Assembly: GCA_963839995.1 (NCBI GenBank)
Contig: CAWIXH010000017.1
Span: 186,001 to 250,000 of the forward strand
Direction: 5' to 3'
DNA from: CAWIUB01 sp963839995
GTDB taxonomy: Bacteria > Actinomycetota > Actinomycetes > Mycobacteriales > Jatrophihabitantaceae
Length of the DNA: 64,000 nt
The notes under the pieces were generated by a model. It was not told where the DNA came from, searched no databases, and worked only from the letters and a program-made list of their open reading frames with translations. Position numbers and translations under genes: made by a program. Below are positions 36,398 through 44,691 of the stretch, piece by piece (the first letter of the stretch is position 1; each line of letters opens with the position of its first letter).

Positions 36398-36431
36398 TCG
36401 CCCCACCTCCCTGCCCACCGCGCCGACTATC

Positions 36432-36473
36432 CCCCACAGATCCCCACAGTACCCCACTTTGTGCCACGGTCAA
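36432..36473 (-). promoter_or_regulatory. mraZ promoter with triple MraZ box
   Basis: On the minus strand three TGGGG pentamers sit exactly 10 bases apart (36456-36452, 36446-36442, 36436-36432), the TGGGN-N5 spacing that MraZ binds. A -35 TTGACC (36473-36468) and -10 TACTGT (36451-36446), spacer 16, overlap the first and second boxes, so MraZ binding would block its own promoter. Confidence 0.8.
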
Positions 36474-36662
36474 CGAGGCGTGGCCGGAGATCCGACGGTG
36501 CCCAGGGCCCTGGCCCCATCGCCTGCCGAGCGGGCGGCGGCGGGAGGTTGGCGATCTAACGGCCGATCAGGACGATCCGCGCAGCGCATCGGCGCGTTCT
36601 CGGGAATACTCGTGAGTGGCCCCGCGCACACGGCAGCGGTGGCGGCTGCTCGAAGACGATAG

Positions 36663-37733
36663 GTGGACCGGGTGGAGCATCCCTACCGTCGCCACGGCGA
36701 CTGGGCCGACCGCGGCGGTGATCAGATGGCCGAGATCGGCCATCTGAGCGGCGTGCCGCGCATCGACGTGGCGCCCAGCGTGCCCCCGACTCAGGTGGCG
36801 GCCGCCGGACGGCGGATCGGTACAAACATCGAGCAGGTCATCGAGGGCAAGGCAGACACAATCCGGTTGGGCATCGCCGTTCTGCTCGCCGAGGGGCACC
36901 TGCTCATCGAGGACGTCCCGGGCGTCGGCAAGACGAAATTCGCGAAGGCGCTGGCTCGCTCGATCGACTGCTCGGTGCGCCGGGTGCAGTTCACGCCCGA
37001 CCTGCTGCCGAGCGACGTGACCGGCGTGAGCATTTACAACGCCGACAGCCGCGAGTTCGAGTTCAAACCGGGTCCGGTGTTCGCCAACATCCTGGTCGGC
37101 GACGAGATCAACCGGGCCTCGCCGAAGACCCAGGCGGCGCTGCTGGAGTGCATGGAGGAGCGGCAGGTCACCGTCGACGGAACCACCTACCGGCTGGAGG
37201 CGCCGTTCCTGGTGCTCGCCACCCAGAACCCCATCGACATGGAAGGCACCTACCCGCTGCCCGAGGCGCAACGGGACCGGTTCACCGCACGCATCTCGAT
37301 GGGTTACCCGGACCGGACGGCCGAGATCACGATGCTCGCAGAGCACGCGGCCACCGACCCATTGGACAGCCTGACTCCGGTGTCGAGCGCAGCTGAGGTT
37401 CGTGGGCTGATCGACGCCGTGCGGGCCGTCCACGTCGCCGAGACGATCAAGGCCTATGCCGTCGACCTCGCCGAGGCGACCCGGCGCTCGTCCGACATGC
37501 GGCTGGGTGCGTCGCCGCGGGCCACGTTGCAGCTGCTGCGGGCCGCGAAGGCGTGGGCGGCGCTCGATGCGCGGGACTACGTCCTGCCCGACGACCTACA
37601 GGCGTTGTTCCTTCCGGTGCTGGCCCACCGGGTGCTGCTCACCGCCGAGACCCACATCAGCGGCCGTACCGCCGACGACGCGCTGAGCAAGATCATCGGC
37701 GCGGTGCCGATCCCGGCACCGGCATACCGCTAG
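36663..37733 (+). CDS. MoxR family AAA+ ATPase
   Basis: 356 residues from GTG 36663; GTG 36672 (behind AGGTGG) and ATG 36726 are possible alternatives. AAA_3-type ATPase with Walker A EDVPGVGKT (about residue 83-91), Walker B ILVGDEINRASPKTQ and sensor LATQNPIDMEGTYPLPEAQRDRF. MoxR proteins are chaperones that assemble or activate partner proteins. It begins the MoxR-DUF58-transglutaminase cassette. It is divergent from mraZ with about 265 bases between their starts. Confidence 0.92.
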   Translation: MDRVEHPYRRHGDWADRGGDQMAEIGHLSGVPRIDVAPSVPPTQVAAAGRRIGTNIEQVIEGKADTIRLGIAVLLAEGHLLIEDVPGVGKTKFAKALARSIDCSVRRVQFTPDLLPSDVTGVSIYNADSREFEFKPGPVFANILVGDEINRASPKTQAALLECMEERQVTVDGTTYRLEAPFLVLATQNPIDMEGTYPLPEAQRDRFTARISMGYPDRTAEITMLAEHAATDPLDSLTPVSSAAEVRGLIDAVRAVHVAETIKAYAVDLAEATRRSSDMRLGASPRATLQLLRAAKAWAALDARDYVLPDDLQALFLPVLAHRVLLTAETHISGRTADDALSKIIGAVPIPAPAYR

Positions 37734-37756
37734 GACAGCCGGGGGTCGCTGAGACG

Positions 37757-39118
37757 ATGCGCCGGATCGGGTCGAGCTTCACCACCCGCGCTCGCTGCCT
37801 GCTTGCGGGCGGGCTCAGCGCGGCGTTGTTCGGCCTGCTGTTCGGGTCGACGGATCTGGTTCGCGCGGGCTGCCTGATCCTCGTCGTGCCGTTGGTGGCA
37901 TACCTGGTCGTGAGCCGCTCACAGGTGACAATCGCCAGTCGGCGCAGCGTGGAGCCCGCGCGGATGCCCGTCGGCAACGACGCCGAGCTGCAGCTGACCA
38001 TCACGAACCGTTCGGCGCTGCCGGTGGGTGGGTTGATGCTCGAGGACCGGCTCCCTGATCAGCTCGTAGGCCGCGTGCGATTCAGCCTCGAGGGCCTTTC
38101 CGGACGCGAGGCACGCACCATCGCCTACAAGTTGCCGACGCCGCGCCGGGGACGTTATCGCTGCGGGCCGCTGAAGGTCCGGCTCACCGACCCCTTCGGG
38201 CTCATCGAACTCACCCGGTCGTTCACGGCGCAGTCGGCGTTCGTGGTGACGCCCGCGGTCGAGCCGTTGCCCGATGCGCGGACCCCCAACTCGATCGACG
38301 TCGGAGACAACGCGGGCAGCCATTCGATCGGCAGCCACGGCGCCGACGACGCGTCGATACGCGAGTATCGGCACGGCGACGACCTGCGCAAGATCCACTG
38401 GCGCTCGACCGCCCGCATCGGCACGTTCATGGTTCGGCACGAGGAGCGCCCGTGGCAGGGTCAGGTCGCCCTGCTCCTCGATCTGCGTGCCCGCGCGCAC
38501 GAGCAGCCCGTTGCCGCGGCAATGGCCGGTGATCTTCGTGAGTTCAGCAGCCTGGAGTGGGCGGTCAGCGCAGTTGCGAGCATCGGCAACCAGCTGTTGC
38601 TGACCGGGCGGGAGGTCAACCTGATCGCCAGCGCCGCAGGCAATGCACGGCTGGCGTTCTCCTCACCAGCCCAGTTCGTCGACCACCTCGCGGAGGTCGG
38701 ACCGAACGAGCGGCAGGACCTGACACTGCTCATGCCGCCACTGCGATCGGCGACGCGCGATTCGACGGTGGTCGCAGTGCTCGGCACCCTCGACGACAGC
38801 GACGTTCAGGCCATTGCAGATGCGCGCCCGCGGGGTTCCGCCGCGCCCGCGTTCGCGATCCTGCTGGACCGCGCGAGCTGGGCTCGGCAGCACAAGCTCG
38901 CCAACCCCGCCGAGGTCCGTCCGGCTGCCCGGCAGGCCGGCATCGCGACGGAGAACATCGCCGAGACGCTGCGATCGGCAGGGTGGTGGGTCGCGGTCGC
39001 CCGGGCCGGAGACACGATCCCAGCCACCTGGACCCGATTGCTGCGCCAGCGGGCGTTTGCGGTCGGCCAGTCGGAATGGACCGCCCCCGACGCGTCCAAT
39101 CGGCAGGTTCGGACATGA
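37757..39118 (+). CDS. DUF58 domain membrane protein
   Basis: 453 residues from ATG 37757, 23 bases after moxR. Two N-terminal membrane helices (about residues 13-50, CLLAGGLSAALFGLLFG and AGCLILVVPLVAYLVV), a beta-rich extracellular-type domain (NDAELQLTITNRSALPVGG) and the DUF58 core with REYRHGDDLRKIHWRSTAR at about residue 205, the family signature, which is a von Willebrand-like fold. Probably part of a membrane complex with MoxR and the transglutaminase-like protein. Its stop lies in an ATGA that opens a 13-codon mini-ORF leading to the next gene. Confidence 0.9.
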   Translation: MRRIGSSFTTRARCLLAGGLSAALFGLLFGSTDLVRAGCLILVVPLVAYLVVSRSQVTIASRRSVEPARMPVGNDAELQLTITNRSALPVGGLMLEDRLPDQLVGRVRFSLEGLSGREARTIAYKLPTPRRGRYRCGPLKVRLTDPFGLIELTRSFTAQSAFVVTPAVEPLPDARTPNSIDVGDNAGSHSIGSHGADDASIREYRHGDDLRKIHWRSTARIGTFMVRHEERPWQGQVALLLDLRARAHEQPVAAAMAGDLREFSSLEWAVSAVASIGNQLLLTGREVNLIASAAGNARLAFSSPAQFVDHLAEVGPNERQDLTLLMPPLRSATRDSTVVAVLGTLDDSDVQAIADARPRGSAAPAFAILLDRASWARQHKLANPAEVRPAARQAGIATENIAETLRSAGWWVAVARAGDTIPATWTRLLRQRAFAVGQSEWTAPDASNRQVRT

Positions 39119-39156
39119 ACGCTGTAGCGCGGCGTTCGACGGCGGACCCGCAATGA
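39115..39156 (+). CDS. 13-residue mini-ORF bridging two genes
   Basis: ATG 39115 is inside the ATGA that ends the DUF58 gene; the ORF (MNAVARRSTADPQ) ends with a TGA inside the ATGA that begins the transglutaminase gene at 39153. Each junction therefore lets a terminating ribosome restart. I infer a translational relay, not a functional peptide. It may also be a chance remnant of an older, longer N-terminus of the next gene. Confidence 0.3.
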   Translation: MNAVARRSTADPQ

Positions 39157-41516
39157 GCGCGACCACAGCTACGCCCCCCGCGACACCGGCGCCAGGCCAG
39201 CTGCCGCAGGAAAGGCAGCCCGCCGCGCGACACATCCAGACGGGCGCTCGCCGCACGCTCATCGGCTTGGTCGGCTCAGCGCTCGCGGTGCTGCCGCTGC
39301 TACAGATTCTCACCGACGGGGCGTGGGTGCTCGACGCCTGGACCGCGATGGCCGTCGCGATTCTGCCAGTGGCGGCGCTGCGGCTGCGCCAGCAGCCGCG
39401 GGCCGTTCACCTGGTGCCGGGTGTGCTGCTCGTCATCCTGCTGCTGACGATGCGCTACGTCCCGGACAACGCGGTCGGCGGAGTCTTGCCGCTGCACGGC
39501 GCATGGTCTGACATCGCAGCGCTGTCCAACCAGGTGGGCGACACGATCCGCAATGGCACCGCGCCCCTGGTCTCAACGCCGGCTATCCGGATGGTGTTGA
39601 GTGCACAACTGGTCCTGCTGGCGGTGGCGATCGACCTGATCGCCGTGGTTGCCCGCCGTCCGGCGCTGGCGGGCATCCCGTTCCTGCTCGTGTTCACGCT
39701 CGCCGGCGCGGTGCCGCGACATGGCGTCGGATGGCTTTGGTTTGCGCTTGCCGCGGTGGGTTACTTGCTGCTGCTGTCGTCCGACTCTCGCGACGAGCTG
39801 GCGAGGTGGGGCCGCATGATGCCCCGCACCCACACCGGCGCTGCCGCCGCCGGGCAGGCAAGCGCGGGTCGTCGCATCGCGCTGATCGCGATCGTGGTGG
39901 CTGTCTGCGCGCCTTTCGTGATTCCCATTCGCTCCGGCGACCTCATCGCTGACGTGCTGCACAACGGCGTGGGCGACGGGATCGGTAACGGGAAGGGCAA
40001 CGGAGGCGTCGGCCTGAGCGCCTTCGCGTCCCTGAAAGGGAAGCTGACCCGCTCGTCGCCGATCACCCTGTTCACCGTCGACGGTGACAGCACATCCGGC
40101 AGTCAGCCGTTCTACCTGCGGCAAGAGGTCCTGGATTTCTACGACGGCAGGGGCTGGACGTCGCACGGGACCGGGTCCACCGAAGGCCTCGACGCGACCG
40201 AATTCGCCGGCACCCCGTTCGGCGCCACGAGTGTGCGCGACTCGACGTCCTACCAGGTCACAATCCGTATCGACCGCCTCGTCGGGAACGCTCCCGTCTT
40301 CGGCATGCCATCAGCGATGTCGGGGCTGCCCGCCGAGTACGGCTGGAGCCCGCAAGCCGAGCTGGTGGTCGGATCGGGCATCCACGGCGGGACGACGTAC
40401 ACAGAACAGGTCCGTCAACCAGACCCCACCGTGCCCGAGCTGCAGTCAGCGAATCCGGGAGCGGAGCCGGGAGTCTCTGCGTGGCTGCAGCTGCCGCCGA
40501 ACATTCCCAGCCAGGTTTCCAAGCAGTTGAGCCAGATCATCGAAGGAAAGACCACGTCGTACGCCAAGGCGCGCGCGATCTCTGACTACTTCACCAACCC
40601 TGTCAACGGCTTCGTCTACAGCCTGCAGACCAAGGACGGCGATTCCGGAAGCGACCTGGTCGACTTCCTGACCAACAAGACGGGCTACTGCCAGCAATTC
40701 GCCGCGGCGATGGGCGTCATGCTGCGCATGGCAGGGATCCCAGCGCGCATCGTGCTCGGCTACAGCCACCCCGCCCCCGATGCCCAAGGGCACTTCGTCG
40801 TCACCACCGACGACGCACACGCTTGGGTCGAGGCCTACTTCGGGTCGATCGGCTGGGTTCCGTTCGACCCGACGCCGCTGGCTACCGGCCCAGGGACGCG
40901 GGCAGTCGCGCTGCCGTGGGCGCCGCACGCGTCCGGGTCGGGCGCCGGCGGCGAGGTCGATCCGCAGAAGCACACCGGCTCGGTGACCGGCACGGGCGCC
41001 CTTGACACGTCGAGCGGCCAACCACTCTCGACGTTGGCCAGCCGGCACGGCGGCGGGCTGCCTGGCTGGTTGACGTGGCTTCTCGTGGCCGTCGGCGGCG
41101 GGCTGCTCCTGCTCCTTCTCGTGCCGGCCAGCGTTCGCTGGACGCGCCGCCGGGCCCGGATCAGGGCCGCGGCACACGGCCCGGATCCGCTGTGGGCCGA
41201 GCTCGCGGACACCGCGGTCGACCTCGGTTACGTGTGGTCGCCGGTCCGCACGCCGCGCCAGGTTGTCCGCTGGCTGGGGCGCGAGGGCCTGCCCCCCGAG
41301 GCAGCCGGATCCCTGCAGACGCTAGCGCGCGCGGTTGAACAGTCGCGTTACGCGCCGCCGTCGCAGCCGATCCGCCGAGACGATCTGGTAGGCGATCTGC
41401 GCGAAGTATCCGGGGCGTTGCGGGCCACGCGCACCCGCGCGGACCGAGTTCGGGCGCGGCTGCTGCCCTCGTCACTGCAGTGGCTGGGTCGACTCTGGTT
41501 CGCCCGTCGGCACTGA
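39153..41516 (+). CDS. transglutaminase-like membrane protein (TgpA type)
   Basis: 787 residues from ATG 39153. N-terminal domain with about six membrane helices (about residues 30-270, such as RTLIGLVGSALAVLPLLQIL), a large external transglutaminase core with catalytic Cys in TGYCQQFAAAMG (about residue 512), His in DDAHAWVEAYF (about 555) and Asp in WVPFDPTPL (about 571), one more helix (WLTWLLVAVGGGLLLLLLVP) and a cytoplasmic DUF4129-like tail. Together with moxR and the DUF58 gene it forms a conserved cassette thought to act on the cell envelope; the substrate is unknown. Confidence 0.9.
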   Translation: MSATTATPPATPAPGQLPQERQPAARHIQTGARRTLIGLVGSALAVLPLLQILTDGAWVLDAWTAMAVAILPVAALRLRQQPRAVHLVPGVLLVILLLTMRYVPDNAVGGVLPLHGAWSDIAALSNQVGDTIRNGTAPLVSTPAIRMVLSAQLVLLAVAIDLIAVVARRPALAGIPFLLVFTLAGAVPRHGVGWLWFALAAVGYLLLLSSDSRDELARWGRMMPRTHTGAAAAGQASAGRRIALIAIVVAVCAPFVIPIRSGDLIADVLHNGVGDGIGNGKGNGGVGLSAFASLKGKLTRSSPITLFTVDGDSTSGSQPFYLRQEVLDFYDGRGWTSHGTGSTEGLDATEFAGTPFGATSVRDSTSYQVTIRIDRLVGNAPVFGMPSAMSGLPAEYGWSPQAELVVGSGIHGGTTYTEQVRQPDPTVPELQSANPGAEPGVSAWLQLPPNIPSQVSKQLSQIIEGKTTSYAKARAISDYFTNPVNGFVYSLQTKDGDSGSDLVDFLTNKTGYCQQFAAAMGVMLRMAGIPARIVLGYSHPAPDAQGHFVVTTDDAHAWVEAYFGSIGWVPFDPTPLATGPGTRAVALPWAPHASGSGAGGEVDPQKHTGSVTGTGALDTSSGQPLSTLASRHGGGLPGWLTWLLVAVGGGLLLLLLVPASVRWTRRRARIRAAAHGPDPLWAELADTAVDLGYVWSPVRTPRQVVRWLGREGLPPEAAGSLQTLARAVEQSRYAPPSQPIRRDDLVGDLREVSGALRATRTRADRVRARLLPSSLQWLGRLWFARRH

Positions 41517-41588
41517 ACTCATCCGCACTCATCCGCCGGAACTGATTGATCCGTTGGAACTGACGCCAGCGGGTTGTACGAAGGATCG

Positions 41589-41972
41589 TCAGCTCTCGTC
41601 GAAACGCCGGCGCAGCCGGTCCTCCATCCGGGAGCGAACGCCCGACTTGCGGGCTTTGGAGCTTTCGTCACTTCTGGCCGAGCCAGCCGAATCAGGGGCG
41701 ACTCGTCGGCCGCGGAGCATCGTGGCGGCGTAGGCACACGACGCGACGATCAGGACGAAGCCAATCACGCCGAGGAATACGAGCTTCGCGGCCAGCCCGA
41801 TCAGGATGACGCCGAGGCCGGCAATGACGCCGGCGACGGCCAGCACGATCCATCTGCGGGTCCATCTGCGGGTGCGTGCCGAGCGCACAGCGGACGCGAA
41901 CTTGGGATCCTCGGCGTACAGCGCCTGCTCGATCTGGTTGAGCAGCCTCTGCTCGTGTTCGGAGAGCGGCAC
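41589..41972 (-). CDS. DUF3040 membrane protein
   Basis: 127 residues; GTG 41972 with a perfect ribosome site AAAGGAGGG. The N-terminal PLSEHEQRLLNQIEQALYAE motif and the two close helices (IVLAVAGVIAGLGVILIGL and LVFLGVIGFVLIVASCAYAA) define DUF3040, an actinobacterial family usually encoded next to the mraZ/dinB region. Basic C-terminal tail. Function unknown. The longer frame to 42011 lacks a ribosome site. Confidence 0.93.
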   Translation of the reverse strand: MPLSEHEQRLLNQIEQALYAEDPKFASAVRSARTRRWTRRWIVLAVAGVIAGLGVILIGLAAKLVFLGVIGFVLIVASCAYAATMLRGRRVAPDSAGSARSDESSKARKSGVRSRMEDRLRRRFDES

Positions 41973-42085
41973 GGTGCCCTCCTTTGTCCATGTTTCAGGC
42001 TGACCTGCCAACTACGAGCATACGAGCCGTTTCGCTCGCGCGAAAGTTGATGACGTATCGAGTCTCGTCGAGCCGCCCCACGGGC

Positions 42086-43387
42086 TCACGACGGTGCCCG
42101 CCACTCGCCAAGGTCGGGGTCATCCGGCGCAGGATCGCCTGCGCTGATCAGCGTGGCCGGGCGTACCGCATCGGACCCGAACCGTGCACGGGCCGCGTCG
42201 CTTACCTGGTCCAGCGCCGGATCCGGCCCGGTGCGGCCGAATGCGCGCAGCTGCCCTGCCAGATCCTCGAGGGTGAGCTGGTGCGGAGCCTGCGCCGGGT
42301 CGCGGAAGTTCTCGCACTTGACGCCGACCAGCCGAATTCGGGGTTGATCCAGGTTGAGCGAACGGTACAGGTCGGCCGCCGCGTCGTAGATCCTGGCACT
42401 GGAGTCGACCCAGCCGGGCAGGGTGCGGACTCTCGTGACGGTGCGGAAGTCGGCGAAGCGGATCTTGATGCCGATCGTTCGCGCCACCAGCTCGCGGGCC
42501 CGCACCCGGCGACCGACCTCGCCGGCCAGCCGCAGCAGCTCGCGCAGCACGTCGGCCTCGGCGACCAGGTCGACGTCGCTGGTGTGGTCGGCGCTTATCG
42601 ACTTCTCCGGTTCCCGGGTCTGGACGTTGCGTGCATCGCGCCCCCACGACAGCTCGTGCAGCTGCTCGGCGACGGCCGCCCCGACTGCGCGGCGCAGCGT
42701 GTCGATTGGGAGATCCGCCAGGTCGCCGACCGTTCGGACGCCCAGGCGATGGAGCGGTTCGGCTGTCCGGGCACCGACGCCCCACAGCGCTGTGACGGGG
42801 AGCGGGTGCAGGAAGTCCAGAACTCCCGCCGCCGGCACGACCAACAGGCCGTCGGGCTTGCACCGGGCCGACGCCAGTTTCGCCACGAACTTGGACGGGC
42901 CGACGCCCACCGAGCAGGTCAGGCTGAGCGAATCGGCGATCCGCCGCCGGATGACGACGGCGATCTGGGCCGGACGGCCGAGCCGGCGCTGGGCGCGTTC
43001 GACGTCCAGGAACGCCTCGTCCAGCGACAGCGGTTCGACGTGCGGTGTGATGTCACGCAGGATCGTCATGACCTGCGCCGACGCCTGCGAGTACGCCTCC
43101 CGGTCGGGCGGCAGCACGACGGCGTGCGGACACAGCCGCAGCGCCTGGCCTGCCGGCATCGCGCTGCGCACGCCGTAGCGCCGCGCCTCGTAGGACGCGG
43201 CGGCCACCACGCCGCGTGGGCCGCCGCCGACGATCACCGGCTTACCGTGCAATTCCGGGCGACGGCGGACCTCGACACTGGCGAAGAACGCGTCCATGTC
43301 GACATGCAGGATCGAGCATCCGGAGTCGTCCCCGGACGCTTCGAGGATCCCGCCCGCCGACCGCGGGACATCAGCGCTGCGGCCCAC
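42086..43387 (-). CDS. dinB: DNA polymerase IV (Y-family)
   Basis: 433 residues from GTG 43387, two bases after the methyltransferase stop. Translesion polymerase with ILHVDMDAFFASVEVRRRPE (first catalytic Asp pair), LSLDEAFLDV (second catalytic site), helix-hairpin-helix ALWGVGARTAEPLHRLGV and the little-finger domain (ISADHTSDVDLVAEADVL). The C-terminal tail after residue 350 is long and lacks an obvious QLxLF clamp motif, so clamp binding is uncertain. It is third in an operon behind a perfect LexA box, implying SOS induction, which is not the rule for dinB in mycobacteria. Confidence 0.93.
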   Translation of the reverse strand: MGRSADVPRSAGGILEASGDDSGCSILHVDMDAFFASVEVRRRPELHGKPVIVGGGPRGVVAAASYEARRYGVRSAMPAGQALRLCPHAVVLPPDREAYSQASAQVMTILRDITPHVEPLSLDEAFLDVERAQRRLGRPAQIAVVIRRRIADSLSLTCSVGVGPSKFVAKLASARCKPDGLLVVPAAGVLDFLHPLPVTALWGVGARTAEPLHRLGVRTVGDLADLPIDTLRRAVGAAVAEQLHELSWGRDARNVQTREPEKSISADHTSDVDLVAEADVLRELLRLAGEVGRRVRARELVARTIGIKIRFADFRTVTRVRTLPGWVDSSARIYDAAADLYRSLNLDQPRIRLVGVKCENFRDPAQAPHQLTLEDLAGQLRAFGRTGPDPALDQVSDAARARFGSDAVRPATLISAGDPAPDDPDLGEWRAPS

Positions 43388-43389
43388 GG

Positions 43390-44112
43390 CTACCGGTCGG
43401 GGCGGCGAGCGAGCACGTGCAGGCGCACCGCGATGTCGCGGTACGGCGGGCGGGCGGCGGCCAGCTCCTCGAGTTCGGCCAGTACCTCGGGTTGCGCCTC
43501 CGCCTCTGGTACGAGTTCGGCGAAGACCCCGATGCCGTGCGAGAGCTCGATCGTGAGCCCATGGCCCTGGCACAAGCCGATGATGGCGGGCAGGTCGAAA
43601 CCGCCAGGCGCTCCGTCGGCCGAACGGCGCAGTTCGTCGCGCGCAGCGGCAACATCGCCGGCCAGGCTGCGCGCGAGCACTACTGCTGTGGGGTTGGCGA
43701 CCAGCACGCTGATCAGGCCGCCCGGCCGAACGGCTGCAGCGAGACCGCCGAGCGTGGCGGACGGGTCGTCAACGACCTCCAGCAGGTCGTGCGCCAGGCC
43801 GAGGTCATACGCACCGCCGGCAACGTGCTCGGCCAACGTCTCCACGTCGCCTTGGACGGCGTGCACCCGCGCGGCAACGGCGGCCTCTGCGGCGCGGCGT
43901 CGCAACGTCGCCAGAGCATCGGCGCTGACATCGACCACGGTGACGTCCGCGCCCGCCTCGGCGAGCGGCACCGCGAACCGGCCGCTGCCCCCTCCGCAGT
44001 CCAGTACGAGCGGCGTGCGGCCCAGCATCGTCACGGTATCCAGGGCATCGGTCAGCAGCCGCCACAGCAGCCGGCCGCGTGCCGTCGGCTCCCTTAGCGG
44101 GCGGGTCTGCAC
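43390..44112 (-). CDS. class I SAM-dependent methyltransferase
   Basis: 240 residues from GTG 44112. SAM-binding motif I VLDCGGGSGRFAVPLAEAG with acidic loop VVDVSADALATL, motif II VQGDVETLAE and AHDLLEVVDDPSATL, matching the SmtA/UbiE-like fold. Substrate not predictable; target could be RNA, protein or a small molecule. It sits 55 bases after the HEPN gene and two bases before dinB, so it shares their transcript. The same neighbour pair (methyltransferase before dinB) recurs in actinobacteria. Confidence 0.85.
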   Translation of the reverse strand: MQTRPLREPTARGRLLWRLLTDALDTVTMLGRTPLVLDCGGGSGRFAVPLAEAGADVTVVDVSADALATLRRRAAEAAVAARVHAVQGDVETLAEHVAGGAYDLGLAHDLLEVVDDPSATLGGLAAAVRPGGLISVLVANPTAVVLARSLAGDVAAARDELRRSADGAPGGFDLPAIIGLCQGHGLTIELSHGIGVFAELVPEAEAQPEVLAELEELAAARPPYRDIAVRLHVLARRPDR

Positions 44113-44167
44113 GATTGCCGACCCTAGTCCGGACCCCTGACGGCGCAGACCGGCCGGGTTCGCGGGC

Positions 44168-44626
44168 TCAGCTGGCGAGCGGCGAGGCGAGCAGCCCCAA
44201 CGACCGCTCGACGAGCTCCAGGAACTCGTTGGCCGCGCGCAGCTGCTCGTCCGCCTGTCGTTGGGAGACCGCACTCACGGCGCCCGCCTCGACCGCGGCT
44301 CGCGCTGCAGCGCCGCTCGCGAAATATGCCGACCAGTCGGCGAGTTCCGGCGCGACCGAATCCAGCAGCGCCCAGGCGCTGCGCAGCCGACGCGGTGCGG
44401 ACCCCGGCCGCGACCTGACCGCGAACAGGGCTGCGGCCGCACGCAGCGCGGCGAGGTGGGCCAGCCGAAATCGCTCGGCCGCAGCTGCCGCACGGTTGGC
44501 CTCGGCGAGCCACGCCCGCGCGCGGCTGAGCAGCCGGACCGCGTCGGCCGTCGCCGGCGGGCGGATTCCGGAAAGCGGCCCGGCGCCGCTCGTCACTTGC
44601 TGACCCATCCGTCGCTCCGCGGCCAT
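44168..44626 (-). CDS. SAV_6107-family HEPN domain protein
   Basis: 152 residues from ATG 44626, with purine-rich GAGAGAGGGG 8 bases upstream. All-helical. The motif R52-FRLA-H57 has the R-x4-H spacing of HEPN RNases, and ALLDSVAPELADWSAYFASGA and ADEQLRAANEFLELVE match the SAV_6107 family. The family's activity is not established; HEPN proteins elsewhere cut RNA during stress. It lies 16 bases after a perfect SOS box and leads an operon with a methyltransferase and dinB. The frame stays open upstream, but that overlaps the esterase gene antisense reading. Confidence 0.85.
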   Translation of the reverse strand: MAAERRMGQQVTSGAGPLSGIRPPATADAVRLLSRARAWLAEANRAAAAAERFRLAHLAALRAAAALFAVRSRPGSAPRRLRSAWALLDSVAPELADWSAYFASGAAARAAVEAGAVSAVSQRQADEQLRAANEFLELVERSLGLLASPLAS

Positions 44627-44642
44627 CCCGCACCCCTCTCTC

Positions 44643-44658
44643 TCGAACGTCTGTTCGA
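44643..44658 (-). promoter_or_regulatory. LexA/SOS box
   Basis: TCGAAC-GTCT-GTTCGA, a perfect match to the mycobacterial LexA consensus TCGAAC-N4-GTTCGA. It is palindromic and lies 16 bases before the HEPN gene start and 34 bases after the esterase stop. No other such site was noticed in the window. Confidence 0.85.
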
Positions 44659-44691
44659 CTCTAGCACAATCGGACGTGCTCCCGCGGCAGG

